From the NCBI GenBank assembly GCA_036897095.1, contig JAYMSP010001386.1, forward strand, positions 1-32,754: a DNA stretch of 32,754 bases, read 5' to 3'. This document shows, piece by piece, positions 9,418-20,100 of the stretch. The notes under the pieces are model-generated. The model did no database searches. It had not been told where the DNA came from and was given only the letters and a program-made list of their open reading frames with translations. How positions within the stretch are numbered: the stretch's first letter is position 1; each line of letters opens with the position of its first letter. The DNA comes from Plantago elongata (lineage: Eukaryota > Streptophyta > Magnoliopsida > Lamiales > Plantaginaceae). Made by a program: the position numbers and the translations under genes.

Positions 9418-9457
9418 TCGTGACACGTGGCAATTTAATTACGTGACACGTGTCACG
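9418..9457. promoter_or_regulatory. Paired CACGTG (G-box/ABRE-like) motifs with a perfect 16-bp palindrome
   Basis: CGTGACACGTGG at about 9419-9430 is followed by the perfect palindrome CGTGACACGTGTCACG at 9442-9457. Both have the CACGTG core that plant bZIP and bHLH factors bind. No gene starts nearby, so a remnant of a mobile element end is as likely as a working control site. Confidence 0.4.
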
Positions 9458-9459
9458 AA

Positions 9460-10500
9460 ATTTTAAAATTTTAATGGATGAAATTGTAAATAAAATAAAT
9501 TTTAATAATTTTCAATTACACTACATAATTTTTAATTATTACAAATCAACACTATTTTGTAAAATCAACATAAAAGAAAGAAGAAAGATGAGGAAAATTA
9601 ATTTAAAAATTAATTTTAAATTACAAAAAAGATATAAAAAATTTCTGTAAAATTATAAATTATAATTTTAAATTAAATTTGTATATGGAAAAGAATGTAC
9701 ATATTATTCAATAAGGTCTTATCTATAGCCCATTTAAAGGCGACCGAGCCCACACGCAAGAATATTCAATTTCCATGAACTTAATTAATGCCTTGCTAAT
9801 TATGATCCATTTCAAAGATACTTATCATAAACAAGTAAACTTGATTAGAAGACCCAACTTCCAAGGGAGGAATAGCATCCACAGGTCGGTCAAACTATTG
9901 AGAAACACGATAAGTTCATCTCTCATCCTTGGACCTAATAATCAGCCAAGAAGTTCATCTCTTCCTCCAGGGCCATAGACCATTCTCGATGATGACGAGC
10001 CGAAGACGTGTCGTCGTCGTTTTTGTTTCAGTGGTGATGCGTCGTCATCGCATCGTCGCCACGTTATTAATTCTTTTAATTTTTTAATTATCTTTTTATT
10101 TCTATTTACATATTATTCATATTATAAGAGTGATTAGATGTTGAAATTAATGAAATTGCATTGTTTTAAGTCGTTTTATAATTTATTTAAGGTTTAAAAT
10201 TTAAAAAAATATTTTTTTATTTTGCTAAAAACACATTTAATATATTATAATAGTGTTTAGAAGTTGAAATTAATAAAATTGAATTATTAGAGGTTATTTT
10301 ACAATTTTAGTTTAATTGAGAGAGAAAATGAGTCCGAGATGGAATGATCCAAAAATAATTAAGAGTGGTCTCTATTCGTAGATCTCGAAGAGAAAAATCC
10401 GTTAATAATTTTTATATATGTTTTACATTTATATTTTTCGAGTTATTCGCGTTTGAAATTAGACAAAATATAAAAAAACGAAGTAAAAAAGAAAAAAGAA
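9460..10500. other. AT-rich gene-free stretch with a CGTC-rich patch and a degenerate repeat
   Basis: No gene is supported. A patch at about 9990-10060 repeats GTCGTCGTC and GATGCGTCGTCATCGCATCG words. A degenerate direct repeat of about 70 bp occurs near 10125-10195 and 10246-10316 (shared words GTTGAAATTAAT and AAATTG). Both may belong to a non-autonomous DNA element that also contains the hairpin cluster just to the right. Confidence 0.4.
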
Positions 10501-10510
10501 AAGGAAGGGG

Positions 10511-10625
10511 GACGTGGCGCTTTACGCGCCGAGGCACGGCGTGCAAGCTAACGCCGCGCCCATTGGCGCGGCGTCAGCGCCCCGTTGGGGCGCGATGGCA
10601 CGGCACGCGCCACGACAGCCCCATT
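10511..10625. repeat. GC-rich nested hairpin cluster
   Basis: A GC island of about 115 bp in AT-rich surroundings contains several near-adjacent inverted repeats. ACGCCGCGCC (10551-10560) pairs with GGCGCGGCGT (10565-10574) over a 4-base loop. GCGCCCC (10577-10583) pairs with GGGGCGC (10587-10593) over a 3-base loop. GGCGC/GCGCC flank TTTAC at the left. An outer GTGGCGC (about 10514) pairs with GCGCCAC near 10606-10612. This looks like the subterminal region of a non-autonomous DNA transposon, but its ends are not certain. Confidence 0.7.
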
Positions 10626-12419
10626 GAGGACAGTCTTACACTATCTTCACTAGCTACAATTTACTCAGTTTCAAAATTTCCACCACATCATCATTTCATT
10701 CATTACAATTTATTTTGTAACTTTACTGAATTTACTATTCCAATAATGAGGCCCAAAATTTATTTTATTTTTACATTTCTTTTAAACTTAATTACTCATT
10801 TTATTTTATTTTCTCATTTCCTTCAAATATTATTATTGGATTGATCTTAAATGTTGTTCATTAATTATGACAAATTACACTAATATTTTTAACGAAAATA
10901 AAAATTGCATTACTTCAAACAATATTTTTAAATATTTTAAATTAAAAATTATACAATTTACATTTTTCAAGTATTTTTTAATTTGTAACTAATTTTAACT
11001 AATTTATATTTTAAATTTTATAAATAATGATGTACTTTATTGTTTCAAATATTATTATTATTACATTTTATATTATATTTTAAATATTATTATTATTACA
11101 AAAGGAAATAAAAAACATGAATTGCAAGAAATATGAAAGAAATGAAAATGAAATAAGAAAAGAAGCAAGAGAGAAACATACAAACAACGACAAGTAAAGA
11201 AATAAGAAAGGAAAGAAGAAGACAGCAAGAAAGAAATGAAATAATAATAATAATAATATATTTTTGACAAAAAATGAGGCTGGGGCGCTTAGACCTCGTC
11301 TCAACATTTTTGGTGCAGCCCAACGCTCCAGCCATGCAATTCGCTTTGGAACTCTGATGGAGTCTCAAAACGAGACTTAACAGCGTTGCAACTGTTGGAG
11401 ATAGTCTAAGCACTTAGAGAGTTCATTCATTGCTCTTGAATCTTGAACGATTAAAGAGTTCATATTTTGTATATGGATCTTGATCAAGGTCCGTCCTTGC
11501 TAATCCTTAACAATATGATGTTCGTCCCTTGCTAGTCCGCAGAGAAGTTAATAACTGCCTTCAAGAAGCCAAGACACCTAATCTTTCTCGTAGATCTAAT
11601 GCCAAGGCAATGACAAATCATGAAATTAAATTATCTCTAATTGGAGGGGGTCAGAAAAAAACAGTAAGTAGCAAGTGGAGACAACCAAGTTTGTTAAAAT
11701 GTCAGAGGTTGGTTGGTCTAGCATACATGAAATTAGACTCTCACAAATAAAGGAAAAAGGGAAGGAATATTGGAAGATCATCGCATTCTCATTCGGGAGT
11801 CGACTGTCGGTTCACCTTCATCTACTCTGGACAATGACGAGATATTCCAATACTCACATGGTAAGCTTCTCGCCGAAACACATTCACCCTATAACAAGCT
11901 AAACAAATCATGGATAAGTTGGCTCACACCATTCACTCTCTCAAGTCTCATCCATTCACTCTCTCAAAGTCTCATCCATTCACTATGTCTTATACATACT
12001 TACTCACTTGATACTTGGGAGTCCATTTAGTCGGCACATGGGGTGTTAGCGATTCAAGCTGCTCGCGAATCGCTTACTAAAAAAATTAATCAATGCTCAG
12101 ATCGAACAACACGAGAGCAAGTTCATCTCACTGTCAAGCTTGAATCGATCACCTAACAAAATGATCATTGCTCATGGACAGTTAATTAATTTAACATATA
12201 TTTAAATTTATTTATTTACATATATAAATTAAGGTTAGATTTAGATTTTACAGTGTGTTTTAAATGAATTTATTTTTTTCAAACGGCTAAGGAATGACTC
12301 GAACCCCCAACCTATATAAACAAAAACACACCATGATTGACTGAATTTAATTAAAGTACTAAATTGAAAATGTTAGTTATTTATGAACGTATTAAATACC
12401 ATTCTTAAGCTACATATAT
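10626..12419. other. Gene-free stretch with simple repeats
   Basis: I find no gene of a recognisable family. ORFs at 11529-11750, 11675-11902 and 11770-12030 show no known motif. It contains an (AAT)n run near 11238-11258, a second moderately GC-rich patch near 11276-11400 that resembles the hairpin cluster's flank (AGTCTTAC versus AGTCTAAG), and a short direct repeat of TCATCCATTCACTCTCTCAA words near 11925-11985. Confidence 0.5.
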
Positions 12420-12424
12420 CATTT

Positions 12425-12704
12425 TATTATGGATAGATGTACATTAGTTGTACTAGTTAATGGATGAATGAATGGATTAATGGTGTTAGTAGTTAATATA
12501 AGTTAGTGGGTGAGAGGTTACAAGGTAGTGGATGAAGACTTTAATATAGACAAGTAGTGGGGATGGTTTGTCTCTTTGTATCACGTCTTACTTGTATAAA
12601 TACTTCCTATTTGGAATCTCATTGTACACAACACAACATACAAGTGAAGAATGAACTCTCCATTATAATTTATATTATACTCTCTTCATGTTTTTCTCTC
12701 AATA
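12425..12704 (+). repeat. 5' LTR of the Copia element
   Basis: About 280 bp, starting TATTATGG and ending CTCTCAATA; it aligns end to end with the copy at 15743-16015. It contains a TATAAATA motif at 12595-12602 and ends in a pyrimidine-rich stretch. It is followed by CGTTATCAGCACGA, a sequence commonly found just inside plant Copia LTRs. Confidence 0.9.
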
Positions 12705-15228
12705 CGTTATCAGCACGATAGTGCTCAACCAACTGATAGAAAATGTGCACTACGATCTGAATGGAAAAGCGAGAAGAAGAAGAGTGATACAATTGACAAT
12801 GAATGATGATGATCATGAATAAGAGATTTTTTATTACATCACCTCTCCATCTCTCAATTGCATATACTACATTGATTCATTTTATTATTTTACGTTTGAG
12901 ATTATATACTAACAAGTTCTTTGTTCTTGTAGTTGATATCCTAAAGATGCATGAAAGAAACCTTAAGCGATGCCATACTCATGATGACATCCTAAAGATC
13001 ATGTCAAAGAATTTTAATCCGAGATGACATGTGATCACTTACAAGTTTCGAGTCATGGAGCTAACATACGAATGATGGCATCAATGAAGCTTCATATATG
13101 TTGAAAAGATAATTTATTACTTATAATTTATTTTCTTAAAGATTATTTTTCTTATCATATGGTATTATCTAACCATTCTAATTTGTTGTTAGTGGTGAAT
13201 CATATTCAAACTCATATTTTGGAAGAACGTCTTTCAAGCGGTGATACAATACAAAACCATATTCTCTAAAGTGAATATATGGTTCGAGTATAAAGCCTAG
13301 ATAAGACATATGTGATAACTTAACCTGAAGTTGGTAATACTAATCTTTATAAATTTTTCAACTTGAAATTGGAATATATGAATGATCACAATTACTTATA
13401 ATGTGAAATAACCAACCGGTAAAGTTGAAATTTATCAATGTTCAAATCACTTAGGTTGTGAGACAGTTACTAATGATGCATGAGCATTTGAGGGGAGCAT
13501 TATATTATAAATGATGAAGTCTATATATACCCTCAAAAGATGAATTATGTCGAGAAGATATAACACAAGTGCATGGCTTGATTTCATCATCATACAAGAG
13601 TTTTTACTCTAACGAACTGTGCTCAATGACATATATTAGACTAAATTCCTAAAAGGATTTGATATGATTAGTCTTGCAAATTATGAAAGGCACATCGATT
13701 GTGTTCAATGTCTTATTATTGAAAAGCCAAGTCCATATGATTATGTGCTGAAAGCTATCTCATGTTGCATTTATTATTGTGGCCAGACACAATACTGCAC
13801 GGAAATTTAGATTTTGAATTAACAAAAGTCACACTTTTAAAGTTGACAATTATTGATGTAAACGTGGACTTTACCCATAAGTGTGATATTCAATTTGAGG
13901 GAAAATTTTATTTTCGGCACAAAAAAACCCAACTGTGCAAATCTATTGACTCCCTATCATATTATTCTCCTCAGAGAACTTGAAGCATACACAAGTTGTA
14001 TGCAATGATATGTAACTCTGTACGCCTCAAAATAGGGTAATAGCGGGTTAACATTCAAATCATAAAATTTCATGTTTGAACATATCTTGATATAGTAACA
14101 TGCAGTTGAATATTTAGTTCGAGTTTAAACTTTCAAATATGGGATCAATTCGCTCTACGATTTTTTCTTTTTTTTTTTACCAGCTTATTAATGTTATTCC
14201 TCCCTTAAACTGGGAGAACTAGGGCTCATTAAAATATAATGCCCAGCTTAGAAATTGATGTATTATAAAATGACATATGATGAACAACGAGATATCTTAC
14301 CTATTGTACTTATGGTTCATTCACCTCAGTGAATTACGGTTCCAGCCCTAAGTACAATACAATACAAGAAAATGGCAAGATAAGACAGTTGGCACCCCTG
14401 AAGAGTAATGTATGCCATAAAATGCATAGATATATGAATCATAATAAATTGCCTATATGCACTGAAATGGTACCTACAAAAATATTCAGATATCAATTAT
14501 CAAGTATTTACTTGAAAATCAAAGAAAGAGATTTGAAATACTGCTATACATGGAACCAAGAAATGAATAAGTATATGCAGAAGTCAATTGACATGATTTA
14601 TTGGACATGTAAACTAGGGTCTTACATGTAAGTCCATTCGATAACATTATTGATAATGATGATAGAAAATGAGCTTATGGACCTGAAGTCCTTTTGATTA
14701 AATGAATTCGAAACGCCGACAAGTTTTGACTTGCAAGTAATATATATATTTTGGGTGGAGATATAATCTCCGATACTTAGTCCCAATGAGATTAAAAATA
14801 CCATATTAGCAAATATGGATTAAATGAGTAAAGATCTTGAGTAACTAATGTTTCACATGTGAAACCTCTATACTCCCATCATAATCAACTTTACATTGAT
14901 AAAATATAAATTGATATTCACCGCAGTGAACTATTAAAGTATGAGTTAAAATTCCAATATGCATAAAAAATAATATTGATTACACCAATGTTTGCTCAGC
15001 CTAAAGTTTGAGCATATGAATGAATAATTTTACAAAGGTTACTTATTGTAAACCTTAAGTTTGACATATATTGTCCAGAAGTACATTGACCATCTGTCAA
15101 ATAAGAATTTTGATATTTGTTACTATACCTCTTGAAGAAGGTATGTTTATCATAAGAAGTAACGGGAGATAACGATTGAAAAACAATTGAGTACTTTTGT
15201 GCATCACATGAGCAATTGCTGCACATTT

Positions 15229-15690
15229 TTTTCTCCCTTCGACTAGGTTTTATCCCACTGGATTTTTCCTAACAAGGTTTTCAACGAGGCAACATTATAA
15301 GCGCATATAATTATCTCCACCTCCATGTCTTTGATACATGTGATAAGGTCATGAGACTTATTGGTTCAACCTTACAATACTATGGAGTGATATTATAAAC
15401 ATTGATACTACATGATGTTTCAACTATTCAAGTATTACATATTACAGAAGTTCTTCTCCGCCATCATCTATGAGAAGAAGATTCCATCCAATTACAAAAG
15501 ATTTGAAGATTTTCTCACCAAATCATATCCGACATCATCATTTGAGAAGTTGATCCGGAAGATTGGAATTGCAGCAGTTTGAAAAAGTACAATGATGCAT
15601 TGATTAGGGGAGTCGGATACGCACCGCACTCTTTTTCCTTGACTAAGTTTTTATCCCACTAGATTTTCCTTAGCAAAATTTTTACCGAGG
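15229..15690 (+). repeat. Repeated segment upstream of the 3' LTR
   Basis: A segment of about 65 bp containing GACTA(G/A)GTTTT, ATCCCACT(G/A)GATTTT and CGAGGCA occurs twice, near 15235-15296 and 15635-15692. This motif is typical of the zone just before the polypurine tract in plant Copia elements; here one copy lies before and one after the decayed RNase H end. Confidence 0.6.
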
Positions 15691-15742
15691 CAGTATATCT
15701 CTCGCATACCAACATCACCAACTATTGTTCATTCAAGGGGAG

Positions 15743-16015
15743 TGTTATGAATAAATGTCCATTAGTTTACTAGTTAATGGATGAATGAATGGATTAATGG
15801 TGTTAGTAGTTAATATGAGTTAGTGGGTGAGAGGTTAAAAGGTAGTGGATGAAGACATTAATATATATAAGTAGTGGAGATGGTTTGTCTCTTTATATCA
15901 CTTATTACTTGTATTAATCTCATTGTACACAACGCAACATATAACTGAAGAATGAACTCTCCATTATAATCTCAATTATACTCTCTTCATGCTCTTCTCT
16001 CTTTTTCTCTCAACA
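15743..16015 (+). repeat. 3' LTR of the Copia element
   Basis: About 273 bp, from TGTTATGAATAAATG to CTCTCAACA, with canonical TG...CA ends. It lacks a short stretch present in the 5' LTR after CTTGTAT. It is flanked on the right by the CATTT duplication. Confidence 0.9.
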
Positions 16016-16020
16016 CATTT

Positions 16021-17128
16021 TAAATAATTATTAAGTTAATTTACCCGCTCGATAACAAGCTCGTGAATAAAACGATCAGGTGCTTGATAAGGTCCATGTT
16101 CGACTTGATCGGCTCGTTTAACAATCCTAGTATGCCCCATAACGGTGTCACCCTGGAACCTTATGTTTCTCGTTGATTTGCAAACAAGAATGTTAAACAC
16201 ATGACAACTTTTATTAAACGCATGACGCATTTTTTATATATTACGAACAACACCACAACTATTGTAATTAACAAAATAGTCCTATAATTTTAAATAATTA
16301 CAATTTTACCTAAAAAAAATATCTAAACATGTTTATTCGAACCAATCATATTATCCGGAAAAAAATTTAAAGAAACTCTAAAAAAACATGAAGAACGAAG
16401 AACACGAACAAAGAACACTCCGCCGCTCCGACTACACATATTTCTAACAATATAAACATCTTAGATTCATCGTTATTTGTAAAATATAACTAATAATTTT
16501 ATAATATTAACTTTCGTTATGTTATGGTATCGTAGTGTATATACGTTCATATATTTCTGAATATGTGATAATTTATTATATTTTATTAAAAAGGAGACTA
16601 TATTTATATTTTTATAATTTAAAAACTCTTTTATAATATATTAAAATGTATGATATCTTTAGTAAAAACAGTCCAGCCTTTAACAATCTCCTTTCCAAAT
16701 TGTAAATTGTTGGTGTCCTTGAGTATTGGATATGTGATCATGTACCTCAAGAAAAGCTAGTACTTTTTTCCTGGTTCTTCATTTTCTGGAATCGTTGTTT
16801 GTAGGAGATACTTTAATTAATTCCTTACAGATTCGCATGTATGAATTGTTGATTGTTCCTTTTCAATCACAAAATATCAACGATTTACAAATACAAACTG
16901 CAAACATAACAAGATGAAGTTTACACACGAAAGCAGCTAACGCGGTTTTCTTGTTCAAAGTCCACCCCTAACATCATCATCATCATCATCGCTTTTTTCC
17001 CTTCTCTTCTCGTCAACCTTAAACCTGTTTCCTCCATTCATCAATTCAATTCTCAAATAACCATCAAAACACCTGCATTTTTTTCTTGAATTACAATTCA
17101 ATTCAATTCAATCCAATCAATCAATTAA
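16021..17128. other. Upstream region of the LRR gene
   Basis: No gene is visible. AT-rich sequence leads to a pyrimidine-rich 5' UTR candidate. The region has a (CAT)6 run near 16973-16990 and AATTCAATTCAAT repeats just before the start codon. A patch near 16046-16120 has repeated GCTCG-containing words of a type common in plant dispersed repeats. Confidence 0.5.
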
Positions 17129-20100
17129 ATGGGTTGTGCTGGAAGTAAAGGGGTTGTCGAATCCAAAGCTACCCGCGTTGCTCGGTGGCGCTCCACCGGT
17201 ATCGTAGCCCTACGTGATTCCAAGTTGAAGGTATAATATATATACTCCCCCTTCTTAAATTCTCAATTTTTAACATGTTGGTTAAGTTACTAATCATGTT
17301 TTTTTGTGGGAAAGTGTCTGGTGACAAAAAGTTAGGATCTTTTCTTCTTTCGAATGTCGATGTTGTTTACTGGAAATAGGGTGTAGCCAGAAATGTGGTT
17401 TTGGTTGAGTAAACAGTTATGTATAAAAGCTTTGCTGACAAAAGGTTGCTTTTTTTTTTGTCTGTTTTTGGTTGAATTTTTCATGATCAGAGGTTTCCGG
17501 ATGAAGTTCTTGATTTAGAAAGATCAGTGCGAACGCTTGATTTGACGAGCAATAAGCTAGGTAAGTTTGCTGGAGCAGAGCTGAATGTGTTGTCATTATT
17601 TTTCTTATGGTTATTATAAGTTGGTTCTTAATGCAACTATTAATTGCCGTATAAGTTCTTGATGCAACTATTAATTGCCGTATTGCATTGTATCTCTGTG
17701 CAAATGCCAAATACGGACTCATTTCTTCAAGGTTTAGTCAGAATTTGATATGGCTTAATGTCTTTCCAGCTAAATGTGTAAATGCAATTAGTAAAGGATC
17801 GAACAGTTGTAACTTTGTTGGCCTCAATAGTTTTAACTTTCCTTAACCCTCTCAATTATGTGCATGCAGTTGATATTCCAGTGGACATCAGCAAATTGAT
17901 TAACTTGCAGCGTCTGGTAAGAACTAATTCTCTGTTTGTGATGTATTTTATACCATGGCCAGTTTTGCAATCATGACCTGCAAACATTGATTTTTATCTC
18001 CCAGAAATGTTATACTGCATCTAATTTTGTCATAATTGTTTTGGTCCTTGGCATGATGCATATGAAGGTATTTGCTAGAGTTGGCATGGGGCAGTAGCAG
18101 TACTTATATCTTACTCTTTAAAGTATATGGAAAACTGATTTTCACTATAATTAATATGTTTGTATCATATGGCACTCATGCACTCTAATTAAAATTTAAA
18201 TCTAGAAGGGAGGCCTCAAAAAAGTAGACTTAGACCTCCAACTCGATACAGTTGGTAAACTAATGTCATTATTTGAAAATTAGAGCAAACTGAACCCTGA
18301 TTAAGGTTAAACCATGTATGCAGTTGTCCTTTGGAGATTAAGATATTCCCGAATTTGGTCATTGTAAATTTGTAATAACAAGACCCTTGCTAACAGATGA
18401 TTAGCAGCTGTGGTTGGATCAGCTTTGGCTGTGCAAGCGTTGGTTATAGAGCTGGATAGAGGGAGGATGCGTTTTGTTATACTGTGGTTAAATTTGTCAC
18501 AAATTTAACTGAACAGTTGTTGGCTAATAGTTATCGTAACCATAGCTAAAGGTCACCCTTCATGAGTTAACTGATGCTTTTCAATAGGTTATGTGAATGC
18601 TGAATAAAATTTTGAAACATAGAGCTTTGTTCATTTTCGTTCTCTAGCATTTGGGACGCACATATACTTCATATCCTATTTAGCCTGTTACATCATCTAA
18701 ATTCCTCCTCTGAGCAGCAATTTAGAATGGTTGGTTGCTGAGTTGTACTGATACAAACAAGTGGAAACTCCCTAATAATTGAAGTATACTTTAATGAAAG
18801 ATAAATGAAGTGACAACAAAGATGAACAGGTAGAGCAGATAATTGAAAAAAATACAGAAAATGAAATACACCAAAATCTGCCACCCTGATGGTGGGCACT
18901 GATCTCGAGCCTAATTTCATTTTTCTTTACCTATCTTCATATATTGCCAAACCCTTCCTTATAATGGACCATTCTACTCCTTTACAAGCCATCCTTTTGT
19001 TAATCAGGTTGTTTATATAATTCTTGTTTTCTTCCTTTTATGCTCCTAGAATTTTGGATAGTTCTGCATGAAATGCAGCCTACATATTACCAAATTGATT
19101 TTGTCGCTGACTTCAATTCTAAGATCAATGATAGCAGCTGGTGCAATGTTATCAGATTTATTAATTCCTGAATAATGTACTGATTAAATGCTTGTATATC
19201 GTATTTGTAGATTTTAGCGGAGAATGTTATTGAGCGTCTTCCGATGAACCTGGGAAAGCTCCAATCATTAAAAGTCATGACACTTGATGCAAATAGAGTT
19301 ACAACATTACCTGATGAAAGTAAGTTTTGTTCATGCTGAAAGGAATGAGATTAATCTTATTATTTGTGTCATAATTTTTAGGATTTTAACATCACAGATA
19401 TTGTATTATGGTTACGTACATGAAGTGATTTTTTTCCCCTCATATTCAGTGGGTCAGTTGGTGAAATTGGAGAAGCTATCAATATCCGGAAACTTGCTAC
19501 AGTACTTACCTGAAACTATAGGGAGCCTGCGTAATGTGAGTAGCTTACAAATTACAACTAGTATTTTCTCATTCATATAGCTACTCAGTGATTTGACATT
19601 GAAAATTGCACTATTGTACACTTTCTTATTGTTCATTTATCTTTTACTCAGTGTTGATATGTTGCCTACTGAATGGTAGAAGGTGGATCCTGTTCCCATT
19701 TATCATTCATAATTATTTGCTCTATGATTGGAATTCTTTCATGTTGCCTGCTGTTTGGTTTGATATGGGAATGTTTATATATTTTCATGCTCTAACCCCT
19801 CAATTTCTTTATTAAATTTGTGCATGCTCAGTGTTATTAAGCAAATCTTATGTTCCTGTATCACAAGATTTGTCATGAGTCTGGACAATGTTTCACCCTT
19901 TATTACAGTTATAACTCACTTTATGCACATGTATTCTCTACGTTTGAATACAAACTTTTGTGATAGACCGTCTCTCGGAGTGACCAATTCAACATTAAAT
20001 ATTTATGTACAAATATCATATGTTTAACTTCAAGCATCGTGTATATAATAAACTAGATATTACACTTGCATTATATGCATTTCTTAACATGTGATGTTTG

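Larger units (their letters stand above)
12425..16015 (+). mobile_element. Decayed Copia-type LTR retrotransposon, about 3.6 kb
   Basis: Two direct LTRs (12425-12704 and 15743-16015, about 90% alike by eye) flank a 3.0 kb interior. The target duplication CATTT is perfect on both sides (12420-12424 and 16016-16020). A polypurine tract (AAGGGGAG) directly precedes the 3' LTR. The interior is too short for a full Copia polyprotein and is strongly decayed, with many breaks. Near 15440-15590 a reading of the type LTKSYPTSSFEKLIRKIGI matches the end of the Copia RNase H region, which sets the superfamily and the plus orientation. LTR divergence of this size suggests an insertion several million years old. 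Confidence 0.85.

Noticed and set aside
10365-10844. 159-codon ORF
   Set aside because: It runs through the hairpin cluster and AT-rich flanks, with a Lys/Arg-rich then Phe/Ile-rich composition and no domain; it looks like chance.
11073-11413. Three overlapping minus-strand ORFs with hydrophobic Phe/Leu/Ser runs
   Set aside because: The hydrophobic runs come from purine-rich low-complexity DNA and an (AAT)n repeat read on the opposite strand, not from true membrane segments.
12296-12316. B-box-like GGTTCGA on the minus strand, possible tRNA or SINE
   Set aside because: No A box at proper spacing and no cloverleaf could be found.
14329-14631. 100-codon ORF inside the Copia element
   Set aside because: I could not match it to a gag or pol motif, and it lies in a decayed interior; not listed as a gene.
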